Of a stretch of DNA of 64,000 bases, positions 1-12,382 are shown in pieces. Location of the stretch: contig CM082588.2 in NCBI GenBank assembly GCA_040954595.2, positions 11,160,001 through 11,224,000 of the forward strand, written 5' to 3'. This stretch comes from Balanoglossus misakiensis (Eukaryota; Hemichordata). Numbering within the stretch: the stretch's first letter is position 1; every line of letters starts with the position of its first letter. The notes under the pieces are model-generated. The model saw only the letters and a list, made by a program, of their open reading frames with translations, had not been told where the DNA came from and did not search any database. A program made the translations under genes and the position numbers.

Positions 1-1199
1 GATTTTTGAAAAATTTTCAACTTTGCAAAATCTCAAAATTTCGTCGATTTTTGAAAAAAATCATGGGGGAAAATCATCAAAAAATGACAAATTTTCGACT
101 GCAAAATCTCAAAATTTCGTCGATTTTTGAAATAAATCATTGTTGAAAATTATCAAAAATTGACAAATTTTCCTCTTTGCAAAATCTCAAAATTTCGTCG
201 ATTTTTTGAAAAAAGACGGGTGAAAATCATCTAAAAATGACAAATTTTCGACTTTGCAAAATCTCAAAATTTCGTTGATTTTTGAAAAAAATCATGGGGG
301 AAAATCATCAAAAATGACAAATTTACGACTACAAAATCTCAAAATTTCGTCGATTTGTGAAAAAAAATCATGGGTGAAAATCATCAAAAAATGACAAATT
401 TTTGACTTTGCACAATCTCAAAATTTCGTCAATTTTGAAAAAAATCATGGGTGAAAATCATCAAAAAATGACAAATTTTCGACTTTGCAAAATCTGAAAA
501 TTTCATCGATTTTTGAAAAAATCATGGGTGAAAATCATGAAAAAATGACAATTTTCGACTTTGCAAAATCTCAAAATTTCGTCGATTTTTGAAAAAAATC
601 ATGGGTGAAAATCATCAAAAAATGACAAATTTCGACTTTGCAAAATCTCAAAATTTCGTCGATTTTTGAAGAAAATCATGGGTGAAAATCATCAAAAAAT
701 GACAAATTTTCGACTTTGCAAAATCTCAAAATTTCGTCGATTTTTGAAAAAAATCATGGGTGAAAATCATCAAAAAATGACACATTTTCGACTTTGCAAA
801 ATCTTAAAATTTCGTCGATTTTTGAAAAAAAATCATGGGTGAAAATCATCAAAAAATGACAAATTTTCGTCTTTGCAAAATCTCAAAATTTCGTCCATTT
901 TTGAAAAAAAATCATGGGGGAAAATCATCAAAAAATGACAAATTTTCGACTTTGCAAAATCTGAAAATTTCGTCGATTTTTGAAGAAAATCAAGGGTGAA
1001 AATCATCAAAAATGACAAATTTTCGACTTTGCAAAATCTCAAAATTTCGTCGATTTTTGAAAAAAATCTTGGGGAAAATGATCAAAAAATGACAAATTTT
1101 CGACTGCAAAATTTCAAAATTTCGTCAATTTTGAAAAAATCATGGGTGAAAATCATCAAAAAATGACAAATTTTCGACTTTGCAAAATCTCAAAATTTC

Positions 1200-2940
1200 G
1201 TCCATTTTTGAAAAAAAATCATGGGGGAAAATCATCAAAAAATGACAAATTTTCGACTTTGCAAAATCTGAAAATTTCGTCGATTTTTGAAGAAAATCAA
1301 GGGTGAAAATCATCAAAAAATGACAAATTTTCGACTTTGCAAAATCTCAAAATTTCGTCGATTTTTGAAAAAAATCTTGGGGAAAATGATCAAAAAATGA
1401 CAAATTTTCGACTGCAAAATTTCAAAATTTCGTCAATTTTGAAAAAATCATGGGTGAAAATCATCAAAAAATGACAAATTTTCGACTGCAAAATCTCAAA
1501 ATTTCGTCGATTTTTGAAAAAAAAACGGGTGAAAATCATCAAAAAATGACAAATTTTCGACTGCAAAAACTCAAAATTTCGTCAATTTTGAAAAAAATCA
1601 TGGGTGAAAATCATCAAAAAATGACAAATTTTCGTCTTTGCAAAATCTATAAATTTCGTCGATTTTTGAAAAATTTTCAACTTTGCAAAATCTCAAAATT
1701 TCGTCGATTTTTGAAAAAAATCATGGGGGAAAATCATCAAAAAATGACAAATTTTTGACTGAAAAATCTCAAATTTTCGTCAATTTTTTAAAAAAATTGT
1801 TGAAAATCATCAAAAAATTACAAATTTTTGACTTTGCAAAATCTCAAAATTTCGTCAATTTTGAAAAAAATCATGGGTGAAAATCATCAAAAAATGACAA
1901 ATTTTCGACTTTGCAAAATCTGAAAATTTCGTCGATTTTTGAGAAAAATCATGGGTGAAAATCATCAAAAAATGACAAATTTTCGACTTTGCAAAATCTC
2001 AAATTTTCGTCGATTTTTGAAAAAAATCATGGGGGAAAATGATCAAAAAATGACAAATTTTCGACTGCAAAATCTCAAAATTTCGTCAATTTTGAAAAAA
2101 TCATGGGTGAAAATCATCAAAAAATGACAAATTTTCGACTGCAAAAACTCAAAATTTCATCAATTTTGAAAAAAATCATGGGTGAAAATCATCAAAAAAT
2201 GACAAATTTTCCTCTTTGCAAAATCTATAAATTTCGTCGATTTTTGAAAAATTTTCAACTTTGCAAAATCTCAAAATTTCGTCGATTTTTGAAAAAAATC
2301 ATGGGGGAAAATCATCAAAAAATGACAAATTTTCGACTGCAAAATCTCAAAATTTCGTCGATTTTTGAAATAAATCATTGTTGAAAATTATCAAAAATTG
2401 ACAAATTTTCCTCTTTGCAAAATCTCAAAATTTCGTCGATTTTTTGAAAAAAGACGGGTGAAAATCATCTAAAAATGACAAATTTTCGACTTTGCAAAAT
2501 CTCAAAATTTCGTTGATTTTTGAAAAAAATCATGGGGGAAAATCATCAAAAATGACAAATTTACGACTACAAAATCTCAAAATTTCGTCGATTTGTGAAA
2601 AAAAATCATGGGTGAAAATCATGAAAAAATGACAAATTTTCGACTTTGCAAAATCTCAAAATTTCGTCGATTTTTGAAATAAATCATTGTTGAAAATTAT
2701 AAAAAATTGACAAATTTTCCTCTTTGCAAAATCTCAAAATTTCGTCGATTTTTTGAAAAAAGACGGGTGAAAATCATCTAAAAATGACAAATTTTCGACT
2801 TTGCAAAATCTCAAAATTTCGTTGATTTTTGAAAAAAATCATGGGGGAAAATCATCAAAAATGACAAATTTACGACTACAAAATCTCAAAATTTCTTCGA
2901 TTTGTGAAAAAAAATCATGGGTGAAAATCATCAAAAAATG
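1200..2940 (+). repeat. Higher-order satellite block, copy 1 of a ~1.7-kb duplication
   Basis: This stretch matches about 6,445-8,185 at a constant offset of 5,245 bp, including rare variants such as the TTTTTTAAAAAAATTGTTG monomer (about 1,785 and 7,030), the TTTGAGAAAAATC monomer and the AAATAAATCATTGTTG monomer. Shared rare variants in the same order show a block duplication rather than independent monomer drift. Confidence 0.85.
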
Positions 2941-3363
2941 ACAAATTTTTGACTTTGCACAATCTCAAAATTTCGTCAATTTTGAAAAAAATCATGGGTG
3001 AAAAGCATCAAAAAATGACAAATTTTCGACTTTGCAAAATCTGAAAATTTCATCGATTTTTGAAAAAATCATGGGTGAAAATCATGAAAAAATGACAATT
3101 TTTTTACTGCAAAATCTCAAAATTTCATCGATTTTTGAAAAAAATCATGGGTGAAAATCATCAAAAAATGACAAATTTTCGACTTTGCAAAATCTCAAAA
3201 TTTCGTCGATTTTTGAAGAAAATCAAGGGTGAAAATGATCAAAAAATGACAAATTTTCGACTGCAAAATCTCAAAATTTCGTCAATTTTGAAAAAAATCA
3301 TGGGTGAAAATCATCAAAAAATGACAATTTTTTTACTGCAAAATCTCAAAATTTCATCGATTT

Positions 3364-3850
3364 TTGAAAAAAATCATGGGTGAAAATCATCAAAAAATGA
3401 CAAATTTTCGACTTTGCAAAATCTCAAAATTTCGTCGATTTTTGAAGAAAATCAAGGGTGAAAATCATCAAAAAATGACAAATTTTCGACTTTGCAAAAT
3501 CTCAAAATTTCGTCGATTTTTGAAAAAAAAACGGGTGAAAATCATGAAAAAATGACAAATTTTCGACTGCAAAAACTCAAAATTTCGTCAATTTTGAAAA
3601 AAATCATGGGTGAAAATCATCAAAAAATGACAAATTTTCCTCTTTGCAAAATCTATAAATTTCGTCGATTTTTGAAAAATTTTCAACTTTGCAAAATCTC
3701 AAAATTTCGTCGATTTTTGAAAAAAATCATGGGGGAAAATCATCAAAAAATGACAAATTTTCGACTGCAAAATCTCAAAATTTCGTCGATTTTTGAAATA
3801 AATCATTGTTGAAAATTATCAAAAATTGACAAATTTTCCTCTTTGCAAAA
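3364..3850 (+). repeat. Higher-order satellite block present in three copies
   Basis: The monomer order at about 3,364-3,812 recurs at about 5,331-5,790 (offset about 1,967) and 8,765-9,213 (offset 5,401). The middle copy has single-base losses (for example five rather than six A residues near 5,590). The last copy differs by AAATTAATCAATG instead of AAATAAATCATTG near 9,200. Confidence 0.8.
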
Positions 3851-6444
3851 TCTCAAAATTTCGTCGATTTTTTGAAAAAAGACGGGTGAAAATCATCTAA
3901 AAATGACAAATTTTCGACTTTGCAAAATCTCAAAATTTCGTTGATTTTTGAAAAAAATCATGGGGGAAAATCATCAAAAATGACAAATTTACGACTACAA
4001 AATCTCAAAATTTCGTCGATTTGTGAAAAAAAATCATGGGTGAAAATCATCAAAAAATGACAAATTTTTGACTTTGCACAATCTCAAAATTTCGTCAATT
4101 TTGAAAAAAATCATGGGTGAAAATCATCAAAAAATGACAAATTTTCGACTTTGCAAAATCTGAAAATTTCATCGATTTTTGAAAAAATCATGGGTGAAAA
4201 TCATGAAAAAATGACAAATTTTCGACTTTGCAAAATCTCAAAATTTCGTCGATTTTTGAAAAAAATCATGGGTGAAAATCATCAAAAAATGACAAATTTT
4301 CGACTTTGCAAAATCTCAAAATTTCGTCGATTTTTGAAGAAAATCATGGGTGAAAATCATCAAAAAATGACAAATTTTCGACTTTGCAAAATCTCAAAAT
4401 TTCGTCGATTTTTGAAAAAAATCATGGGTGAAAATCATCAAAAAATGACACATTTTCGACTTTGCAAAATCTTAAAATTTCGTCGATTTTTGAAAAAAAA
4501 TCATGGGTGAAAATCATCAAAAAATGACAAATTTTCGTCTTTGCAAAATCTCAAAATTTCGTCCATTTTTGAAAAAAAATCATGGGGGAAAATCATCAAA
4601 AAATGACAAATTTTCGACTTTGCAAAATCTGAAAATTTCGTCGATTTTTGAAGAAAATCAAGGGTGAAAATCATCAAAAAATGACAAATTTTCGACTTTG
4701 CAAAATCTCAAAATTTCGTCGATTTTTGAAAAAAATCTTGGGGAAAATGATCAAAAAATGACAAATTTTCGACTGCAAAATTTCAAAATTTCGTCAATTT
4801 TGAAAAAATCATGGGTGAAAATCATCAAAAAATGACAAATTTTCGACTGCAAAATCTCAAAATTTCGTCGATTTTTGAAAAAAAAACGGGTGAAAATCAT
4901 CAAAAAATGACAAATTTTCGACTGCAAAAACTCAAAATTTCGTCAATTTTGAAAAAAATCATGGGTGAAAATCATCAAAAAATGACAAATTTTCGTCTTT
5001 GCAAAATCTCAAAATTTCGTCGATTTTTGAAAAAAATCATGGGGGAAAATCATCAAAAAATAGCAAATTTTCGACTGCAAAATCTCAAAATTTCGTCGAT
5101 TTTTGAAAAAATCATGGGTGAAAATCATGAAAAAATGACAAATTTTCGACTTTGCAAAATCTGAAAATTTCGTCGATTTTTGAAAAAAATCATGGGGGAA
5201 AATGATCAAAAAATGACAAATTTTCGACTGCAAAATCTCAAAATTTCGTCAATTTTGAAAAAAATCATGGGTGAAAATCATCAAAAAATGACAATTTTTT
5301 TACTGCAAAATCTCAAAATTTCATCGATTTTTGAAAAAAATCATGGGTGAAAATCATCAAAAAATGACAAATTTTCGACTTTGCAAAATCTCAAAATTTC
5401 GTCGATTTTTGAAGAAAATCAAGGGTGAAAATCATCAAAAAATGACAAATTTTCGACTTTGCAAAATCTCAAAATTTCGTCGATTTTTGAAAAAAAAACG
5501 GGTGAAAATCATGAAAAAATGACAAATTTTCGACTGCAAAAACTCAAAATTTCGTCAATTTTGAAAAAAATCATGGGTGAAAATCATCAAAAATGACAAA
5601 TTTTCCTCTTTGCAAAATCTATAAATTTCGTCGATTTTTGAAAAATTTTCAACTTTGCAAAATCTCAAAATTTCGTCGATTTTGAAAAAAATCATGGGGG
5701 AAAATCATCAAAAAATGACAAATTTTCGACTGCAAAATCTCAAAATTTCGTCGATTTTTGAAATAAATCATTGTTGAAAATTATCAAAAATTGACAAATT
5801 TTCCTCTTTGCAAAATCTCAAAATTTCGTCGATTTTTTGAAAAAAGACGGGTGAAAATCATCTAAAAATGACAAATTTTCGACTTTGCAAAATCTCAAAA
5901 TTTCGTTGATTTTTGAAAAAATCATGGGGGAAAATCATCAAAAATGACAAATTTACGACTACAAAATCTCAAAATTTCGTCGATTTGTGAAAAAAATCAT
6001 GGGTGAAAATCATCAAAAAATGACAAATTTTTGACTTTGCACAATCTCAAAATTTCGTCAATTTTGAAAAAAATCATGGGTGAAAATCATCAAAAAATGA
6101 CAAATTTTCGACTTTGCAAAATCTGAAAATTTCATCGATTTTTGAAAAAATCATGGGTGAAAATCATGAAAAAATGACAAATTTTCGACTTTGCAAAATC
6201 TCAAAATTTCGTCGATTTTTGAAAAAAATCATGGGTGAAAATCATCAAAAAATGACAAATTTTCGACTTTGCAAAATCTCAAAATTTCGTCGATTTTTGA
6301 AGAAAATCATGGGTGAAAATCATCAAAAAATGACAAATTTTCGACTTTGCAAAATCTCAAAATTTCGTCGATTTTTGAAAAAAATCATGGGTGAAAATCA
6401 TCAAAAAATGACACATTTTCGACTTTGCAAAATCTTAAAATTTC

Positions 6445-8185
6445 GTCCATTTTTGAAAAAAAATCATGGGTGAAAATCATCAAAAAATGACAAATTTTCG
6501 ACTTTGCAAAATCTGAAAATTTCGTCGATTTTTGAAGAAAATCAAGGGTGAAAATCATCAAAAAATGACAAATTTTCGACTTTGCAAAATCTCAAAATTT
6601 CGTCGATTTTTGAAAAAAATCTTGGGGAAAATGATCAAAAAATGACAAATTTTCGACTGCAAAATTTCAAAATTTCGTCAATTTTGAAAAAATCATGGGT
6701 GAAAATCATCAAAAAATGACAAATTTTCGACTGCAAAATCTCAAAATTTCGTCGATTTTTGAAAAAAAAACGGGTGAAAATCATCAAAAAATGACAAATT
6801 TTCGACTGCAAAAACTCAAAATTTCGTCAATTTTGAAAAAAATCATGGGTGAAAATCATCAAAAAATGACAAATTTTCGTCTTTGCAAAATCTATAAATT
6901 TCGTCGATTTTTGAAAAATTTTCAACTTTGCAAAATCTCAAAATTTCGTCGATTTTTGAAAAAAATCATGGGGGAAAATCATCAAAAAATGACAAATTTT
7001 TGACTGAAAAATCTCAAATTTTCGTCAATTTTTTAAAAAAATTGTTGAAAATCATCAAAAAATTACAAATTTTTGACTTTGCAAAATCTCAAAATTTCGT
7101 CAATTTTGAAAAAAATCATGGGTGAAAATCATCAAAAAATGACAAATTTTCGACTTTGCAAAATCTGAAAATTTCGTCGATTTTTGAGAAAAATCATGGG
7201 TGAAAATCATCAAAAAATGACAAATTTTCGACTTTGCAAAATCTCAAATTTTCGTCGATTTTTGAAAAAAATCATGGGGGAAAATGATCAAAAAATGACA
7301 AATTTTCGACTGCAAAATCTCAAAATTTCGTCAATTTTGAAAAAATCATGGGTGAAAATCATCAAAAAATGACAAATTTTCGACTGCAAAAACTCAAAAT
7401 TTCATCAATTTTGAAAAAAATCATGGGTGAAAATCATCAAAAAATGACAAATTTTCCTCTTTGCAAAATCTATAAATTTCGTCGATTTTTGAAAAATTTT
7501 CAACTTTGCAAAATCTCAAAATTTCGTCGATTTTTGAAAAAAATCATGGGGGAAAATCATCAAAAAATGACAAATTTTCGACTGCAAAATCTCAAAATTT
7601 CGTCGATTTTTGAAATAAATCATTGTTGAAAATTATCAAAAATTGACAAATTTTCCTCTTTGCAAAATCTCAAAATTTCGTCGATTTTTTGAAAAAAGAC
7701 GGGTGAAAATCATCTAAAAATGACAAATTTTCGACTTTGCAAAATCTCAAAATTTCGTTGATTTTTGAAAAAAATCATGGGGGAAAATCATCAAAAATGA
7801 CAAATTTACGACTACAAAATCTCAAAATTTCGTCGATTTGTGAAAAAAAATCATGGGTGAAAATCATGAAAAAATGACAAATTTTCGACTTTGCAAAATC
7901 TCAAAATTTCGTCGATTTTTGAAATAAATCATTGTTGAAAATTATAAAAAATTGACAAATTTTCCTCTTTGCAAAATCTCAAAATTTCGTCGATTTTTTG
8001 AAAAAAGACGGGTGAAAATCATCTAAAAATGACAAATTTTCGACTTTGCAAAATCTCAAAATTTCGTTGATTTTTGAAAAAAATCATGGGGGAAAATCAT
8101 CAAAAATGACAAATTTACGACTACAAAATCTCAAAATTTCTTCGATTTGTGAAAAAAAATCATGGGTGAAAATCATCAAAAAATG
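6445..8185 (+). repeat. Higher-order satellite block, copy 2 of the ~1.7-kb duplication
   Basis: Second copy of the block at about 1,200-2,940 (offset 5,245 bp). The junction at its left edge joins it to a block matching about 4,140-4,500 (offset about 1,963 bp); the right edge, near 8,190, joins to sequence resembling 4,140-4,420 and then 5,009-5,522 (offset 3,434 bp). Confidence 0.85.
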
Positions 8186-10476
8186 ACAAATTTTCGACTT
8201 TGCAAAATCTGAAAATTTCATCGATTTTTGAAAAAATCATGGGTGAAAATCATGAAAAAATGACAAATTTTCGACTTTGCAAAATCTCAAAATTTCGTCG
8301 ATTTTTGAAAAAAATCATGGGTGAAAATCATCAAAAAATGACAAATTTTCGACTTTGCAAAATCTCAAAATTTCGTCGATTTTTGAAGAAAATCATGGGT
8401 GAAAATCATCAAAAAATGACAAATTTTCGACTTTGCAAAATCTCAAAATTTCGTCGATTTTTGAAAAAAATCATGGGGGAAAATCATCAAAAAATAGCAA
8501 ATTTTCGACTGCAAAATCTCAAAATTTCGTCGATTTTTGAAAAAATCATGGGTGAAAATCATGAAAAAATGACAAATTTTCGACTTTGCAAAATCTGAAA
8601 ATTTCGTCGATTTTTGAAAAAAATCATGGGGGAAAATGATCAAAAAATGACAAATTTTCGACTGCAAAATCTCAAAATTTCGTCAATTTTGAAAAAAATC
8701 ATGGGTGAAAATCATCAAAAAATGACAATTTTTTTACTGCAAAATCTCAAAATTTCATCGATTTTTGAAAAAAATCATGGGTGAAAATCATCAAAAAATG
8801 ACAAATTTTCGACTTTGCAAAATCTCAAAATTTCGTCGATTTTTGAAGAAAATCAAGGGTGAAAATCATCAAAAAATGACAAATTTTCGACTTTGCAAAA
8901 TCTCAAAATTTCGTCGATTTTTGAAAAAAAAACGGGTGAAAATCATGAAAAAATGACAAATTTTCGACTGCAAAAACTCAAAATTTCGTCAATTTTGAAA
9001 AAAATCATGGGTGAAAATCATCAAAAAATGACAAATTTTCCTCTTTGCAAAATCTATAAATTTCGTCGATTTTTGAAAAATTTTCAACTTTGCAAAATCT
9101 CAAAATTTCGTCGATTTTTGAAAAAAATCATGGGGGAAAATCATCAAAAAATGACAAATTTTCGACTGCAAAATCTCAAAATTTCGTCGATTTTTGAAAT
9201 TAATCAATGTTGAAAATTATCAAAAAATGACAAATTTTCCTCTTTGCAAAATCTCAAAATTTCGTTGATTTTTTGAAAAAAGACGGGTGAAAATCATCTA
9301 AAAATGACAAATTTTCGACTTTGCAAAATCTCAAAATTTCGTTGATTTTTGAAAAAAATCATGGGGGAAAATCATCAAAAAATGACAAATTTACGACTAC
9401 AAAATCTCAAAATTTCGTCGATTTGTGAAAAAAAATCATGGGTGAAAATCATCAAAAAATGACAAATTTTCGAAATTGCAAAATCTCAAAATTTTGCCAA
9501 TTTTGAAAAAATCATGGGTGAAAATCATCAAAAAATGACAAATTTTTTACTGCAAAATCTCAAATTTTCGTCGATTTTTTAAAAAAATTGTTGAAAATCA
9601 TCAAAAAATGACAAATTTTTGACTGCAAAATCTCAAAATTTCGTCGATTTTTGAAAAAAAATCATTGTTGAAAATCATCAAAAAATGACAAATTTTCCTC
9701 TTTGCAAAATCTCAAAATTTCGTCGATTTTTGAAAAAAGACATGGGTGAAAATCATCAAAAAATGACAAATTTTTGACTGCAAATTTTTGACTGCAAAAT
9801 CTCAAAATTTCGTCGATTTTTGAAAAAAAATCATTGTTGAAAATCATCAAAAAATGACAAATTTTCGACTGCAAAATCTCAAAATTTCGTCAATTTTGAA
9901 AAAAATCATGGTCGAAAATCATCAAATAATGACAATTTTTCGACTTTGCAAAATCTCAAAATTTCGTCGATTTTGAAAAAAATCATGGGTTCGTCCATTT
10001 TTGAAAAAAAAACATTGGGTGAAAATCATCAAAAAATGACAAATTTTCGACTTTGCAAAATCTCAAAATTTCGTCGATTTTTGAAGAAAATCATGGGTGA
10101 AAATCATCAAAAAATGACAAATTTTCGACTTTGCAAAATCTCAAAATTTCGTCGATTTTTGAAAAAAATCATGGGGGAAAATCATCAAAAAATTACAAAT
10201 TTTCGACTGCAAAATCTCAAAATTTCGTCAATTTTGAAAAAAATCATCGGTGAAAATCATCAAAAAATTACAAATTTTTTACTGCAAAATCTCAAATTTT
10301 CGTCGATTTTTTAAAAAAATTGTTGAAAATCATCAAAAAATGACAAATTTTCCTCTTTTGCAAAATCTCAAAATTTCGTCTATTTTTGAAAAAAGACGGG
10401 TGAAAATCATCAAAAAATGACAAATTTTCGACTTTGCAAAATCTCAAAATTTCGTCGATTTTTGAAAAAAATCATG

Positions 10477-11080
10477 GCAGGTGTCAAAGGTATCCCCCTG
10501 TATTTGGCATTTCATGATAGTTTCATCCCTCCAAATACCAAAGCTGCACCTGTACAACGGGATGAGATATGGCACTGTATGACAGAGGTCATCAAAATCA
10601 CCTTATACATTTGGGCAAAAACCAACTGACACTTACATTCGTCCCTGTGGAACAAAAACCACACCTATCGCCCTGTTGGTTAGTGTCCAATTAAATGTAT
10701 AAAATCAATGACTTAGGCAGGTGCAACAGGTGACCCCGCCTTTGGTATATCATTATGGTCCCATCCGTATATGCCCCCCCCCCCCCAAGCCAAAGCTGCA
10801 TGCATCTTCTGTAGATGCTCACTAAGCAAAAGTAGGTGAAAGGTCTCATAAGGTCGCCCACAACTTGACGGGAAAATCGGACTTCATATTGATCCATGTG
10901 CAACAAATACCACGCTACCACCCCTTTCATTGACCCCACAATTACGCATGCACATAATTATTGAGTTACGCAGGTGTCACAGGTGACCCCCGAATCGGGT
11001 GTATTGTTTTGGTCCCATACAGCTGCATGTAGCTGCGTGCCGTTACGGGCGACCTGATAACCCACACGGCCACCTGCGGG
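10477..11080. repeat. Diverged direct repeat, ~240-253 bp, about 2.5 copies
   Basis: The motif GCAGGTG followed by a CA/TC-rich AGGTGACCCC-like stretch and a GGTCCCAT-like stretch starts at 10,477, 10,717 and 10,970. Each copy carries an AAAGCTGCA or AGCTGCATG block after the pyrimidine/purine run. The second copy contains a run of C residues near 10,767-10,780. No coding potential was seen; the short open frames here are not conserved between copies. Confidence 0.7.
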
Positions 11081-11171
11081 CCGACCCCCATACTGAACGT
11101 CCAGTTGCAACATCACGACTGAAGTAGGAACTTTTGAACGGCAACGAAGCCTGATCTCTGATTATTGCTGG

Positions 11172-11330
11172 TACCATACTCCCTTCGTGCAAGAAAATCA
11201 CTGGTCTGCTGACGTATTTCAGGCAATTTCCCAAACTACTATCCACTACATGTGACTACAATGCTAATGAAACCTCCCACAACATTAGCGACTTAGAGTC
11301 AAAGCCCACTGCCAGTGTAGCCGGGTTTGC
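11172..11330 (+). repeat. Diverged direct repeat left of the LINE
   Basis: About 150 bp, anchored by AATCACTGGTCTG, ACGTATTTCAG, TGCTAATGA and CCCCA/CCAGTGT blocks, resembles 14,552-14,712 in the same orientation. The pair brackets the LINE. Too long and too diverged to be a target-site duplication; more likely two copies of an older repeat. Confidence 0.65.
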
Positions 11331-11471
11331 GTAGACACATTTGAATGGCAACAGCTAACAAATAATAATAATTCTTTATTTCAGACTTTAAAAAAGTCCA
11401 TATACCCAAAAGAGAGAAGAAAAAAAAAACAATAATAATAATCTGACACTGAGACACACACAAAAAAAAAC

Positions 11472-11587
11472 TTACATGATATACAATTGCTTTCGCCAAT
11501 GTTTGAAAAATATGCTGTCAGTCGCTCTATCTGATGAACAGATCGCATCAAGTAAAACATTAGAAGAATTTTCGAGTCTACGCTTAA
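11472..11587 (-). pseudogene. LINE ORF2 C-terminus, separated by an insertion
   Basis: If the 795-bp insert and one TTAA copy are removed, the minus-strand frame that stops being LINE-like at 12,383 continues here for about 38 codons and ends at a TAA at 11,472-11,474. The segment includes FFKHWRKQLY. A 3' UTR of about 100 bp with AATAAA and an ATT-repeat tail follows. The clean restoration of frame identifies the insertion point exactly. Confidence 0.85.
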
Positions 11588-12382
11588 GATGGGTCCCTGG
11601 GATCTTTTTGCTCGTTGCTATGGGCCTTTATAGGACATTACACCCCGATTTGGACTAAGCCGTTTTCAGAGTCTAACAAGGGGCTGGTAACTAGTTGAAA
11701 ATCTGCACGATTGTGAGCGCGCGCCCCCTGACGCCATTGATATGAAAATTAGCTAGGTCAAATTTCAAAAGCCTAAGGCTTTTTATTCCGTGACCTCAAA
11801 AACGAACTTGATACGTATTCATTAGTTGCTTGAACCAGGGAAGATCGTGACGGATTTTGTTTTCGAATATTATCGTTGTATCCTAAGATTTCAGCATACC
11901 CGTACCACACCTGAAAAAGTCATCGATTTTGGGTGTTTTTGGACGCACTCTTCCACCGGTATCGCTTCTTAGCACGACGAAAACCGAAAAAACGATCCGT
12001 CACACTGTGCGGAGGTGCGTTCTCAACAAGCAGGTCAAATTTGACTGGCGTACGTGGCCTATGAAAAAAGCCTTAGGGATTTTCGTGAACGGTACAAAAT
12101 CTCTGTGTACAAAACATTGGATTTTTAGCGTTCGATCCAGTTACTGTGGTTACAGGACGCGCACGCTATCGCTGACCGCTGCTTTGCCGTATTAGCGTGG
12201 CGGCCTATGGCCGGGTGGTAGCTGCCGTAAACATACTCGGACAGGGGGTGTGCACACAATCGTGCAGATTTTCAACTAGTTACCAGCCCCTTGTTAGACT
12301 CTGAAAACGGCTTAGTCCAAATCGGGGTGTAATGTCCTATAAAGGCCCATAGCAACGAGCAAAAAGATCCCAGGGACCCATC
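11588..12382. mobile_element. Non-autonomous TTAA element with 128-bp terminal inverted repeats
   Basis: The arms 11,588-11,715 and 12,255-12,382 appear identical by eye in inverted orientation, starting GATGGGTCCCTGG. TTAA flanks both ends (11,584-11,587 and 12,383-12,386), the target duplication of piggyBac-type elements. The internal 540 bp has no transposase-like frame, so it would depend on an enzyme supplied elsewhere. It sits within the LINE coding frame. Identical arms point to a fairly recent insertion. Confidence 0.92.

Larger units (their letters stand above)
1..10476. repeat. AT-rich satellite array, 78-bp unit
   Basis: A single tandem repeat fills the first 10.5 kb and is cut by the window edge. 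The commonest monomer is 78 bp, about 135 copies. Recognisable landmarks in each unit are ATGGGTGAAAATCATC, AAAAAATGACAAATTTTCGA and AAAATTTCGTCGATTTTTGA. Variants include a 2-bp loss (CGACTTTGC to CGACTGC), a shorter CGTCAATTTTG form, and a truncated unit joined to AAAAATTTTCAACTTTGC that recurs at about 10, 1,668, 2,240, 3,667, 5,635, 6,907, 7,485 and 9,068. Because 78 is divisible by 3, short open frames of 60-130 codons appear on both strands; monomer indels break them and they show no gene structure. The right edge is abrupt at ATCATG|GCAGGTG near 10,476. Centromeric or heterochromatic satellite is possible but unproven. Confidence 0.97.

Noticed and set aside
1450-1758. Repeated 60-130 codon open frames across 1-10,476
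   Set aside because: They follow from the 78-bp unit length in a satellite; they end wherever a monomer carries an indel and exist on both strands.
10417-10629. 70-codon open frame across the satellite edge
   Set aside because: It begins in satellite sequence and continues into a diverged repeat with no conserved frame.
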